This document shows, one piece after another, positions 14,418 through 23,478 of a stretch of 64,000 bases of DNA; within the stretch, counting starts at the first letter, position 1; each line of letters begins with the position of its first letter. Made by a program: the position numbers and the translations under genes. A model generated the notes under the pieces. The model searched no databases. It had not been told where the DNA came from and saw nothing but the letters and a program-made list of their open reading frames with translations. Origin of the DNA: Lachnospiraceae bacterium. GTDB lineage: Bacteria; Bacillota; Clostridia; Lachnospirales; Lachnospiraceae. The DNA lies in assembly GCA_028689585.1 (NCBI GenBank), contig JAQVCW010000002.1, positions 62,001 to 126,000 of the forward strand, written 5' to 3'.

Positions 14418-17231
14418 TTAGCTAAATAACTGATTAAATTCCTCCAGCGAGTTTCCGTATTCTTTCACGTCTGTTCCCTGATATTTTGTTGCCATTTCCA
14501 CATTCCAGGACAGGTCATAATCCGGATATTTAATTGTAATATTCGACAGATTTCCTACCAATGCCATCAAAATATTTCCTGCAAGCAGGTTCTGCGCCTG
14601 TGCCACTTCCAGGCTTTCCGGATTCTCGGAGTAGCCAATGGTCAGTCCATAGGGTTCCTCATCCGACTGAATTTCAAAAGAACTGTAGCCATTCTGCAAG
14701 ATTCCAAGTTCCTGCAGTTTATTGATCAATGCCCCCACCGCAGGAGCATCTCCCACATAATCTGTTTTCAGCTCATAGAGACTCTCCGCCAGATTTTCTT
14801 TGCCTTCCAGCTTTCCTGCAATAAAAACGCTGGTCGGCCCATCAGCGCCGCCGATGTATGAATAGGTCGCTGCCTGATTTGTATTGACTGCTGACAAATC
14901 ATAGCCCAGCACCATGGCCGATAAAAGCTGCTGCATCGTTTCCAGGCTGACCACTTCCACACTTTCAATCCTTCTCTGATCGTTTCGAACAATTCTCAGA
15001 TAAACGGTTCCCTGTTGATTCGAATAAATACCATCCTCATCATACAAAACACCAATGGGCTCCCCTTCGTAATTCCATATTCCCCTATCTCCATTTTTTG
15101 TTATATCTGTTATGCCAAACTCCTCATACTGCTTCATATCGACACCGTAATAAATGTCCGCGCTATTTTCGGCATCAACGATATCATATTCGTCTGTATA
15201 ATCGTATTCGCCTGCAGTATCATATTCGTCTGCGGTATCGTATTCATCTGCGGCATCAATTTCATCTGCGGCATCAATTTCATCTGTGGCCTCAATTTCG
15301 TCTGCGGTATCGTATTCATCTGTAGCATCAATTTCATCTGCGGCCTCAATTTCATCTGCGGCCTCAATTTCATCTGTGTCATCATATTCGTCTGTGCCAT
15401 CATATTCGCCTGCGGCATCATACTCGTCTGCGTCCGCATCCATCTCCGCCTGCGCTTCTGCAATATTATCTTCAGCCTCTTTTGCAGTTGCTTCTGCCAC
15501 CGAACCACTTGCCGCATCCCAAAATTGAAAATAACTGATATGATAGGAAGCGTCACGCTCCACCACAATGCAAATCGAGTTTGAAATAGCTTCCTCTGTA
15601 TCCGCTGCAAAGGACAATATACTATTTTCTGCATAATTATCATCCAGCGCCGCCACTGCCTTTCCTGCAAAATACAGCTTTCCATCCTCCGCCTGATAGC
15701 TCAGTCCCAACTGCTCATATTCCGCAAACTGCGGACTGTCCAATAACTCCCGAAGAGACAGATTATACTGGATCCATCCCTCCTCATACGCAGAAAACTC
15801 CTCTGTAATATTGACTCCGACAATATTGCCTTTTTTATCCCGAACCACATTTTTTTCATCCCAGTTTTCTGTGCCAGTAGACGCTGGATTTTCTTCAACT
15901 GATACCACTTTGCTTTCTGTTCCGGATATTTCTGCTGTCTTTGCAAATACCGTAACTGAGACACCAAGAAGCAGTGCTCCGCAGCAGATACCTGCTATTC
16001 CCTGTTTTTTATATTTCATAATCGCTTCAATCCTTTCTTTTATGGAATTTTTTCCAAATCCACTGAAAAACACCGCTTTTTTCTGCTGCTCCGCCAACAA
16101 GATCAATGCCATCGCATAATTTTCTTTCTGCTTTTCACCCAGCCGCTGAAGTACTGCTTCATCACAGGCTAATTCCAGATCCCGGTTAAACAGCGTACAC
16201 CACAGCCAGACCGCCGGATTAAACCAATGTACGCATACCGCCGCCAGACAGATCAATTTCCACAAATTATCTCTTCGCTGAATATGAATCGCCTCATGCA
16301 GCAGCACGGTTCTAAGCTGATCAATATCCTGCAGCGCAATTCCCTTTGGAAGGATAATAGAAGAACGCCATACGCCGAACGTGACCGGCGTATGAATGCG
16401 GTCCGATACCATCACTTTTATCGGAATTCCTAATTCTTCCCGGATTTTTTGCTGGTTCTCCCCGGAAACAGGCAGGGCCTGACGCAAAATCACAGCTTCT
16501 TTCCGATAAGCTGCTATAAATCGCACTGCAGACCAGATCACTCCAAACATCCATAGAAAGGTCAGAATTCCTTCCAGAGCTTTCGCCGTCCTGTCCGTTT
16601 CTGTCTGACTGCCGTCCTGACTATCAGCGGAATGAGTCAAAGGATTCGCTTCTGATACACTGTTTTCAGCAGCATAGGACGCACCGAAGCCTGCTCCGTT
16701 CCCCCCGGTATTCCTGCTGTCCGCCGGAGAATTTTTGTCGGCCGCTTCTGCTGATGCATTGTTTCCGTCTGCATTTATACCTGATGCATTGGCTGCTGAT
16801 GCACTGATTCCGTCTGAATTTATGCCTGATGCATCGGCTCCGTCTGCATTTATGCCTGATGCATTGGCTGCTGATGCACTGATTCCGTCTGAATTTATGC
16901 CTGATGCATCGGCTCCGTCTGCATTTGCACCCGCTGCTTTATCTGCTGATAAGTCAGCTCCTGATGTGCCTGCAGATAATGCATTGGTTCCTGCCGCATC
17001 TCCATCCATAAAAGCGCCCAGCTTTTGTATTGGCTCCAAAACTTTCAAAACCGGTATCGCAATTCCATACTTCATCGGAATATCCGCCGGTATCAAAAGC
17101 CGGGCCATGACCACCAGTCCTAACAGCACAAAACATCTTTTTGGCAGATACTTCGCAAATACCCACCGCAGCAGCACAATAAATAAGATCAATACACCTG
17201 CCGCTATGCTCATAGATAAAAGTCGATACAA
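14418..17231 (-). CDS. BlaR1/MecR1-like M56 membrane metallopeptidase sensor
   Basis: This is the sensor partner of the BlaI repressor encoded upstream. The frame also opens at a GTG (17240), but a TTG at 17231 has the better GAGGTGG site; from there it is 937 aa. Two N-terminal membrane helices are followed by an Ala/Ser/Asp/Asn linker with a 75-bp duplication. The zinc-binding LLHEAIH sits near residue 315 with the family's third ligand region (LELACDEAVLQ) after it, and a last membrane helix lies near 405-425. The outside part lacks a penicillin-binding SxxK transpeptidase fold that I can recognise. It holds an acidic 18-bp-unit repeat and a YIGGADGPTSVFIAGKL motif. It probably cleaves BlaI on an unknown wall or envelope signal. 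Confidence 0.85.
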   Translation of the reverse strand: MYRLLSMSIAAGVLILFIVLLRWVFAKYLPKRCFVLLGLVVMARLLIPADIPMKYGIAIPVLKVLEPIQKLGAFMDGDAAGTNALSAGTSGADLSADKAAGANADGADASGINSDGISASAANASGINADGADASGINSDGISASAANASGINADGNNASAEAADKNSPADSRNTGGNGAGFGASYAAENSVSEANPLTHSADSQDGSQTETDRTAKALEGILTFLWMFGVIWSAVRFIAAYRKEAVILRQALPVSGENQQKIREELGIPIKVMVSDRIHTPVTFGVWRSSIILPKGIALQDIDQLRTVLLHEAIHIQRRDNLWKLICLAAVCVHWFNPAVWLWCTLFNRDLELACDEAVLQRLGEKQKENYAMALILLAEQQKKAVFFSGFGKNSIKERIEAIMKYKKQGIAGICCGALLLGVSVTVFAKTAEISGTESKVVSVEENPASTGTENWDEKNVVRDKKGNIVGVNITEEFSAYEEGWIQYNLSLRELLDSPQFAEYEQLGLSYQAEDGKLYFAGKAVAALDDNYAENSILSFAADTEEAISNSICIVVERDASYHISYFQFWDAASGSVAEATAKEAEDNIAEAQAEMDADADEYDAAGEYDGTDEYDDTDEIEAADEIEAADEIDATDEYDTADEIEATDEIDAADEIDAADEYDTADEYDTAGEYDYTDEYDIVDAENSADIYYGVDMKQYEEFGITDITKNGDRGIWNYEGEPIGVLYDEDGIYSNQQGTVYLRIVRNDQRRIESVEVVSLETMQQLLSAMVLGYDLSAVNTNQAATYSYIGGADGPTSVFIAGKLEGKENLAESLYELKTDYVGDAPAVGALINKLQELGILQNGYSSFEIQSDEEPYGLTIGYSENPESLEVAQAQNLLAGNILMALVGNLSNITIKYPDYDLSWNVEMATKYQGTDVKEYGNSLEEFNQLFS
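15165..15440 (-). repeat. 18-bp tandem repeat coding DE(I/Y)(E/D)(A/T)(A/D)
   Basis: About fifteen imperfect 18-bp units encode a strongly acidic hexapeptide repeat in the outside region of the M56 sensor. Copy number can change without a frameshift. Confidence 0.9.
16787..16936 (-). repeat. 75-bp tandem duplication in M56 sensor linker
   Basis: Two nearly identical 75-bp units encode a 25-residue Asp/Ala/Ser/Asn-rich block, within a longer low-complexity linker rich in DAxxIN. Confidence 0.9.
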
Positions 17232-17241
17232 GCTGACCACC

Positions 17242-17595
17242 TCACTTCAGTCGGTTTACCATCTCTTTTAATTCCGAAATCTCTTCCTCCGACAAATGCT
17301 CTTCTGATAAAAATGCTGCAAAAAACTGCTTTTTCGAACCGTCAAACATACGGTCAATCAGCTCTTCTGTCTCAAACTCCTGCACTTCCTGTCTTGTAAT
17401 ACGTGCATGACAGATAAATCTGGGATCCTTACGCTCAATCGCCTCTTTCTCAATGCACTTTTTTATTACCGTATATGTTGTATTCCGATTCCAGCCAATC
17501 TCCCCTTTCAAAATAGCTGCAATCTGGCCTGCTGATAAATCTCCCTCTTTCCAAAGCACCTCCATCACTCTGCGCTCTGAATCAAATAATCTCAT
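17242..17595 (-). CDS. BlaI/MecI-family transcriptional repressor
   Basis: The 117 aa repressor has a winged-helix N-terminus (RRVMEVLWKEGDLSAGQIAAIL, then NRNTTYTVIKKCIEK with the recognition helix) and a C-terminal dimer domain ending in a Leu/Glu-rich helix. The family represses its own operon and is inactivated by cleavage by the M56 partner. It is directly upstream of and nearly overlaps that partner gene. Two 14-bp palindromic operators lie over its promoter. Confidence 0.92.
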   Translation of the reverse strand: MRLFDSERRVMEVLWKEGDLSAGQIAAILKGEIGWNRNTTYTVIKKCIEKEAIERKDPRFICHARITRQEVQEFETEELIDRMFDGSKKQFFAAFLSEEHLSEEEISELKEMVNRLK

Positions 17596-17618
17596 AACAA
17601 TGCTCCTTTCAAAAAATG

Positions 17619-17673
17619 ACTATTGCAATAGTTTCTTCATCTTCAAACTATCACAATAGTCATTCTGTGTCAA
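17619..17673 (-). promoter_or_regulatory. blaI promoter with two palindromic operators
   Basis: TTGACA (17668-17673) and TAGTTT (17645-17650) are spaced 17 nt on the minus strand. The palindrome ACTATTGTGATAGT (17647-17660) covers the spacer and -10. A second, ACTATTGCAATAGT (17619-17632), lies just downstream of the start point. Both match the dyad style of BlaI/MecI sites. Confidence 0.85.
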
Positions 17674-17782
17674 CAATTTTATTCTTAAATCTGATTAAGA
17701 TTTGACCGATACATAATTTATCGCTTTTGTTATCCATGGCTCAGGGAATGAACAACTTCCCGGATTATTTGGTTCACCATAC

Positions 17783-17821
17783 AAAAAAGTACCAGGAAGC
17801 CTCTCAGCCTCATTGGTACTT
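17783..17821 (-). terminator. Terminator after GNAT gene
   Basis: On the minus strand AAGTACCA pairs with TGGTACTT, followed by TTTTTTG, two bases past the GNAT stop. Confidence 0.8.
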
Positions 17822-17823
17822 CG

Positions 17824-18357
17824 CTATACTTCTTTGATACCTGCATCACTCTGCAATTCTTCCGCAGCTCTTTCAAATGCCAGCCTGGGTTCGTTGTCTT
17901 CTTCCACGAAAACAATTCCCCTCTGTTCAAAGCCCAGCCCTTTCAAAAGCTTCTGCATCACTTTGTTGTCCCCGTGGGTATCTATCCTCAGATGTGCACA
18001 CTGTTCGAATGCCCAATTCAGACAGAACGAACCGATTCCGCGGACGCTTCCGTCCGAAGCCACCCGGTGCACCACTCCATAAGGGCCGCCCATTTTCCAT
18101 GCGCCATCCTTGATGGCTCCGTAAGCCGGTTCGATCTCATCTCCGTAATCATAGAAAAAGGTTCCCGCCACATGCCCGTTTGCAATGCAGACGTAACTTT
18201 TCCCTGTCCTGATATCCTTCCGGATCAATTCTTCCGGAGGCCAGTTGGTGGCTCCCCACTGCCTGGGGTTCCCATGTTCAGCCATAAAACGGCGCGCGCC
18301 GGAATAAATCTCCATAATTCTCTCTAAATCTCTTTCCTGTGAATGTCTAATCTCCAT
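17824..18357 (-). CDS. GNAT-family N-acetyltransferase
   Basis: The 177 aa protein is a single GNAT domain: an N-terminal RHSQERDLERIMEIY helix, a central beta sheet (YVCIANGHVAGTFF), the acetyl-CoA loop SDGSVRGIGSFCL and a C-terminal MQKLLKGLGFEQRG motif. The target is unknown. It is the last gene of the run engB to GNAT (16 nt spacing) and ends at a clear terminator. Confidence 0.88.
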   Translation of the reverse strand: MEIRHSQERDLERIMEIYSGARRFMAEHGNPRQWGATNWPPEELIRKDIRTGKSYVCIANGHVAGTFFYDYGDEIEPAYGAIKDGAWKMGGPYGVVHRVASDGSVRGIGSFCLNWAFEQCAHLRIDTHGDNKVMQKLLKGLGFEQRGIVFVEEDNEPRLAFERAAEELQSDAGIKEV

Positions 18358-18373
18358 CCCTGTACTCTCCCGA

Positions 18374-18982
18374 TCAATCTTCTGCTTCCGGAGTGTCTGC
18401 CGCAGCCAGGTCCTCGATCAATGCCCAGATCTCATCTCTCCCCTGCTTAGTCTCCGCAGAGAAAGGAATTACCACTGTGCCCGGCTTTACCCGAAGTCCT
18501 TCTTTTACCGCTTTCACCTGCTTTGACACCTGGCTTCGTTTGATCTTATCCAGCTTGGTGGCAATGATGATCGGATAAAATCCATTGTGGCAGATCCAAT
18601 CATACATCATGATATCGTTGGTCCCGGGATCATGGCGGATATCAATCAGAAGGAAGACTGCCTTTAGCTGCTTCGATCCATGAAGATAGCGTTCGATCAA
18701 CTGTCCCCACTGCTGTTTTGCCTCTACTGATACCTTGGCATAGCCATAGCCCGGCAGATCCACCAGATAGATTTCATTATTCACATGATAGAAATTAATG
18801 GTCTGCGTCTTTCCCGGCTGAGCGCTGGTTCTGGCCAGACTTTTGCGGTTTATCAGCGCATTAATCAGAGATGATTTCCCTACGTTTGATTTCCCGGCAA
18901 ATGCCACCTCTATCTGAGTATTCTCCGGAAGCTTGCTGGTAATTCCGCATACCGTTTCCAGTTCCACCTGTTTAATTACCAT
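18374..18982 (-). CDS. engB: Ribosome biogenesis GTPase EngB/YsxC
   Basis: The 202 aa P-loop GTPase acts in 50S subunit assembly. G1 is GKSNVGKSS near residue 30, G3 is DLPGYG near 77, G4 is TKLD near 145, and a SAE G5 motif (SAETKQ) is present. Its place right after lon is conserved in many Firmicutes. It starts 77 nt after the lon stop. Confidence 0.95.
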   Translation of the reverse strand: MVIKQVELETVCGITSKLPENTQIEVAFAGKSNVGKSSLINALINRKSLARTSAQPGKTQTINFYHVNNEIYLVDLPGYGYAKVSVEAKQQWGQLIERYLHGSKQLKAVFLLIDIRHDPGTNDIMMYDWICHNGFYPIIIATKLDKIKRSQVSKQVKAVKEGLRVKPGTVVIPFSAETKQGRDEIWALIEDLAAADTPEAED

Positions 18983-19059
18983 ATCTTGACTGTTTCCTTT
19001 CTGTCCGTTGTCTTCCGGATGGCTGGGGCACCTTTGCCTCAGCTCCGTCCATCTGCCTG

Positions 19060-21378
19060 CTACGCTGTCATAGCCGTCTTCAGTACCTCTTCCATGGTCT
19101 TCGCGTAGACCATCTTCAGTGTTCCGGTTATCTCTTCGGAAATATCCGCCACATCCGCCTTATTTTCCGCCGGTACAATCACTGTAGTCATTCCTGCATT
19201 TTTTGCAGCCAGCAGTTTTTCCTTCAGGCCGCCGATTGGAAGCACACGGCCTCTCAAAGTGATCTCTCCCGTCATTGCCACATCCGCTCTCACCGGTTTG
19301 CGGATAATCGCAGAAAGCATGGCGGTTGCCATCGTAATGCCTGCGGACGGACCATCCTTTGGAACAGCCCCTTCCGGAATGTGAATGTGAATATCGTGCT
19401 TTTGAAAGAAATCTTCCGCTATCTTATACTTTTCGCTGACCGAGCGGATATAACTGATGCCCGCCTGAGCAGACTCCTTCATCACATCCCCCAACTGCCC
19501 TGTCAGCACAAACTCGCCCTTGCCCGGCATGATGTTCACTTCAATCTGCAGGGTGTCACCGCCGACACTGGTCCAGGCCAGTCCGCGGACAATCCCCACG
19601 TCATCCCGGTCATTCAGCCGCTGCACGGTATATTTTTCCCGTCCCAGATACTGCTCCAGATTGGAAGTTTTCACTTTAACGGAAGGCTTTTTCTCTTCCA
19701 GAATCTCTCTGGCCGCTTTTCGGCAGATTTCACCGATTTTGCGCTCCAACTGGCGCACTCCGGCTTCTTTGGTATAGCCGGAAATAATCTTTGCCAGTGC
19801 GCCGCCGGTAATGGTCAGTTGTTCCTGCTTCAGGCCATGATGCTCCCTCTGCTTTGGCAGAAGATGCTCTTTCACAATATGCAGCTTTTCATTTTCGGTA
19901 TAACTGCTGACCTCGATCAACTCCATACGGTCCAGCAGCGGGCGCGGTATGGTATGTACGTCATTGGCCGTCGCAATGAACAGCACCTGGGATAAATCTG
20001 TGGGAAGTTCCACATAGTGATCCCGGAATTTACCGTTCTGTTCGGAATCCAGCACCTCCAGCAGGGCTGATGAAGTATCTCCTTTATAATCACTGCTGAC
20101 TTTGTCAATCTCATCCAGCAGCATCAGCGGATTTTTCACACCTGCTGTTTTCATTCCCTGAACGATCCTGCCCGGCATAGCACCGATATAAGTTCTTCTG
20201 TGTCCCCGTATCTCTGCTTCATCCCGGACACCGCCCAGACAGATCCGTACATATTTTTTATTTAAAGCTCTCGCCACCGATCGGGCTATGGAAGTTTTTC
20301 CGGTACCCGGCGGGCCCACCAGACACAAAATCGGGCTGTCCCCTTTTTTCGTCAGTACACGCACCGCAAGAAATTCCAATATTCTTTCTTTCACCTTTTC
20401 CAGTCCATAGTGGTCTTCATCCAGTACTCTGGCTGCATTTTTCAGATCAGTATTATCCTCTGAGGTTTTATCCCAGGGCAGCTCCAGCAGCGTCTCAATA
20501 TATCCTCTGGATACAGAACCTTCCGCAGAGTTATTGCTCAGACTTTTAAAGCGGTCAATCTCCTTGGATATCTTCGCCCTGATCTCCTCCGATACCGTCA
20601 GCTTTTTCAGTGTATCCCGGTAATGATCTGCATCATTTTGCGGGGAATCCTCTCCCAGCTCCTCCCGGATCACCTTCAGTTGTTCTCTGAGAATATATTC
20701 CCTCTGATTCTTGTCTATCCGCTCTTTTACCTTCTGCTGAATTCCATTTTTAATGTGCATGATTTCCATTTCATTTCCAATAATCACACACAGCGTTTCG
20801 TAGCGGTCCGTCAAATCCACCGCTTCCAGAAGGCGCTGCTTCTCTTCATAATGCAGCGGCAGATTAATGGAAATCTGATCCACCAGCTTTTCCAGATCTG
20901 AAATATTCAGAATCTGTTTCGAAAGCTCTTTTCCGACCTTTGGATTTTCCAGACAATAGCGTTTGAAAATATCCTTCAATGCACGCAGCATGGCCGTCTG
21001 GGTGGATGTATTCACAGCAGTCTGTTCTTCCTTTGGGTAAGTCACAATCTCAGCCTTCAGATATCCTTCCTCCAGCTTCAGATCGTTCATCTCCGCCCGC
21101 TCCAGACCTTCTACCATCACGCGGATAATATCCTGCGGAAGCTTGGCAAAATTCTTGATTCTCGCCACGGTTCCGATCCGATACAGATCCTGAAATTCCG
21201 GTTCTCTCACATCCGGATTCTGCTGGGTAATCAGAAAAATCAACTGATCGCCCTGCAGCGCCGCCTCCAGGGCCTTCACTGATTTTTCCCGGCTGATATC
21301 AAAATGCATAATCACCGATGGCAGTGCTGTCATTCCCCGAAGTGCGATCGCAGGTATGTTTTTTATCAATTCACTCAT
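19060..21378 (-). CDS. lon: ATP-dependent protease La (Lon)
   Basis: The 772 aa cytosolic serine protease has an N-terminal substrate domain, an AAA+ module with Walker A GPPGTGKTS (near 355) and Walker B LLDEID, and a C-terminal protease domain. The catalytic Ser lies in KDGPSAGITM near 675 and the Lys in KEKLLAAKNAG near 720. It degrades misfolded and regulatory proteins. Its start lies 9 nt after clpX with only a weak ribosome site, suggesting translational coupling. The position in tig-clpP-clpX-lon-engB is the usual Clostridia and Bacilli arrangement. Confidence 0.97.
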   Translation of the reverse strand: MSELIKNIPAIALRGMTALPSVIMHFDISREKSVKALEAALQGDQLIFLITQQNPDVREPEFQDLYRIGTVARIKNFAKLPQDIIRVMVEGLERAEMNDLKLEEGYLKAEIVTYPKEEQTAVNTSTQTAMLRALKDIFKRYCLENPKVGKELSKQILNISDLEKLVDQISINLPLHYEEKQRLLEAVDLTDRYETLCVIIGNEMEIMHIKNGIQQKVKERIDKNQREYILREQLKVIREELGEDSPQNDADHYRDTLKKLTVSEEIRAKISKEIDRFKSLSNNSAEGSVSRGYIETLLELPWDKTSEDNTDLKNAARVLDEDHYGLEKVKERILEFLAVRVLTKKGDSPILCLVGPPGTGKTSIARSVARALNKKYVRICLGGVRDEAEIRGHRRTYIGAMPGRIVQGMKTAGVKNPLMLLDEIDKVSSDYKGDTSSALLEVLDSEQNGKFRDHYVELPTDLSQVLFIATANDVHTIPRPLLDRMELIEVSSYTENEKLHIVKEHLLPKQREHHGLKQEQLTITGGALAKIISGYTKEAGVRQLERKIGEICRKAAREILEEKKPSVKVKTSNLEQYLGREKYTVQRLNDRDDVGIVRGLAWTSVGGDTLQIEVNIMPGKGEFVLTGQLGDVMKESAQAGISYIRSVSEKYKIAEDFFQKHDIHIHIPEGAVPKDGPSAGITMATAMLSAIIRKPVRADVAMTGEITLRGRVLPIGGLKEKLLAAKNAGMTTVIVPAENKADVADISEEITGTLKMVYAKTMEEVLKTAMTA

Positions 21379-21387
21379 ATATTTTTC

Positions 21388-22686
21388 TCACGCAGTCTCT
21401 TCTATTTTATCCTGATCATTCTGTTTTTCTATTAATTCGGTATCGTTATTATAGGTCAGAATGGGCTCACCGGTTCCATCAATCACATCCTTGGTAACCA
21501 GACAGCTCTGAATCATCTCATCCGACGGAATGGTAAACATCAGGTCCCGCATGGATTTCTCAATGATCGCGCGAAGTCCTCTCGCTCCGGTCTTCCGTTC
21601 GATGGTCTTATCTGCAATTTCTTCCATCGCAGCATCTTCAAACTTCAGCTCCACATGATCCAGTTCAAACAGCTTCTGATACTGCTTCAAAATAGCATTC
21701 TTCGGCTCCTTTAAAATACGGATCAGCGCATCCCGATCCAGTTCATCCAGTGAAACCACCACCGGCACACGGCCGATAAATTCCGGGATCATACCAAATT
21801 TGATAAAATCCTGCGGAAGCACCTTTCTCAGAAGCTCGCCTATATTTTTCTCACTCTTGCTGGTAATCTCAGCCAGGAAGCCCATGGAACGGGTATCCAC
21901 CCTGCTCTCGATCATCTTATCCAGCCCTTCAAAAGCGCCGCCGCAGATAAACAGAATATTGGTCGTATCAATCTGTAAAAGCTCCTGATGCGGATGCTTT
22001 CTTCCGCCCTGAGGCGGCACGGAAGCCACGGTTCCTTCCAGAATCTTCAGCAGAGCCTGCTGAACTCCTTCTCCGGAAACGTCTCTCGTGATGGATACAT
22101 TTTCTGATTTTCTGGTGATTTTATCGATCTCATCAATATAAATGATGCCATGCTCTGCACGCTTAATATCATAATCCGCGGCCTGAATGATTTTCAGCAG
22201 AATGTTTTCCACATCCTCGCCTACGTAACCAGCTTCTGTCAGAGATGTAGCATCCGCAATGGCAAATGGCACATTCAGTATCTTCGCCAGAGTCTGGGCC
22301 AGAAAAGTCTTTCCCGATCCGGTTGGCCCCAGCATCAGGATATTACTCTTCTGAAGTTCCACATCATTCCCATGTTCTTTTTTCCCGGAAAGGATCCTCT
22401 TGTAGTGGTTGTAAACAGCCACTGCCAGCGTCTTTTTTGCATCTTCCTGTCCGATGACATATTCATCCAGAAATTTTTTAATTTCGATCGGCTTCAGAAG
22501 ATTGATACCGCTTTCCTCTTCTTCTTCAAAATCATCATCCAGTTCCTCTTCGATGATTTCAGAGCAAATGTCGATACACTCGTCACAAATATAAACTCCG
22601 CCCGGACCGGCAATCAGTTTTCTTACCTGGTCTTCACTTTTGCTGCAGAAAGAGCATCTTACTTTTTCTCCGATTTTTCCCGGCAT
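21388..22686 (-). CDS. clpX: ClpX, ATPase subunit of ClpXP protease
   Basis: The 432 aa AAA+ unfoldase starts with the C4 zinc finger (CSFCSKS and CDECIDIC near residues 12-40), followed by Walker A GPTGSGKT near 125, Walker B IYIDEIDK near 185 and the [10 protein letters not shown] arm. It carries the IGF-equivalent ClpP-docking loop in the middle. It recognises and unfolds substrates for ClpP, encoded upstream. A 10-bp hairpin lies in the 132-nt spacer from clpP. Confidence 0.97.
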   Translation of the reverse strand: MPGKIGEKVRCSFCSKSEDQVRKLIAGPGGVYICDECIDICSEIIEEELDDDFEEEEESGINLLKPIEIKKFLDEYVIGQEDAKKTLAVAVYNHYKRILSGKKEHGNDVELQKSNILMLGPTGSGKTFLAQTLAKILNVPFAIADATSLTEAGYVGEDVENILLKIIQAADYDIKRAEHGIIYIDEIDKITRKSENVSITRDVSGEGVQQALLKILEGTVASVPPQGGRKHPHQELLQIDTTNILFICGGAFEGLDKMIESRVDTRSMGFLAEITSKSEKNIGELLRKVLPQDFIKFGMIPEFIGRVPVVVSLDELDRDALIRILKEPKNAILKQYQKLFELDHVELKFEDAAMEEIADKTIERKTGARGLRAIIEKSMRDLMFTIPSDEMIQSCLVTKDVIDGTGEPILTYNNDTELIEKQNDQDKIEETA

Positions 22687-22787
22687 TTTTCCACCTCATT
22701 TTTATAATATCTCTGCAGTCCTGCGAGTGGAATCCCACCAGCATTTCTGCTTTTCAGCTCATTATTTCCATTGTCCTGTTGCGAAAG

Positions 22788-22813
22788 GGACTCCTGCCAT
22801 CCAGCAGGAGTCC
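22788..22813 (-). terminator. Hairpin between clpP and clpX
   Basis: A perfect 10-bp stem GGACTCCTGC with a 6-nt loop begins just after the clpP stop. On the minus strand only CTTTCG follows, so it may stop some transcripts or protect the clpP message end rather than fully separate the genes. Confidence 0.55.
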
Positions 22814-22818
22814 TTTTT

Positions 22819-23400
22819 CTAACGTGTCGTAATTACTTCATCAATTAAGCCATAGGCTTTTGCCTCTTCTGCACTCATCCAGTGGTCACGTTCTGTGTCC
22901 ACTTCAATCACGTTCAGGGGCTGTCCCGTATTCGCTGCCAGATGTTCATTCAGTTTTTTACGGGTTTCAATAATCTTATCAGCTACAATCTTGATATCCG
23001 TTGCCTGGCCCTGTGCACCGCCGGACGGCTGATGGATCATAATCTCTGCATTCGGCAGCGCAAAACGTTTGCCCTTCACTCCGCCTGCCAGTAAGAAAGC
23101 GCCCATGCTGGCAGCCATACCGATGCAGGTCGTAGATACATCACATTTAATATAATGCATCGTATCATAAATGGCCCAGCCTGCAGATACCGATCCGCCC
23201 GGACTGTTAATGTACATGTTAATGTCTTTATTCGGATCCTCTGATTCCAGAAACAGAAGCTGAGCTACAATCAGATTCGCACTGACGTCATTCACTTCTT
23301 CTCCCAGAAAAATAATCCTGTCCTTGAGCAGGCGGGAATAGATATCATAAGATCTTTCTCCTCTGCTGGTCTGTTCAATGACATAAGGTACTAAACTCAT
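22819..23400 (-). CDS. clpP: ClpP protease subunit
   Basis: The 193 aa peptidase forms the tetradecameric chamber used by ClpX. The catalytic Ser is in GMAASMGAF near residue 98, the His in MIHQPSGG near 123, and the Asp follows around DRDHWMS near 172. The N-terminal [20 protein letters not shown] is standard. It lies 78 nt after tig. Confidence 0.97.
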   Translation of the reverse strand: MSLVPYVIEQTSRGERSYDIYSRLLKDRIIFLGEEVNDVSANLIVAQLLFLESEDPNKDINMYINSPGGSVSAGWAIYDTMHYIKCDVSTTCIGMAASMGAFLLAGGVKGKRFALPNAEIMIHQPSGGAQGQATDIKIVADKIIETRKKLNEHLAANTGQPLNVIEVDTERDHWMSAEEAKAYGLIDEVITTR

Positions 23401-23478
23401 CGAAATTCCTCCTGTCCGGAAATTTTCTGAAAATCCACTCTGTTCTCACTGCATTCCAAAACCGATATGATTTTGGTC

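Noticed and set aside
15015-15584. Plus-strand 189-residue frame rich in Cys, Ile and Phe
   Set aside because: It mirrors the acidic 18-bp repeat of the M56 sensor and has no ribosome site.
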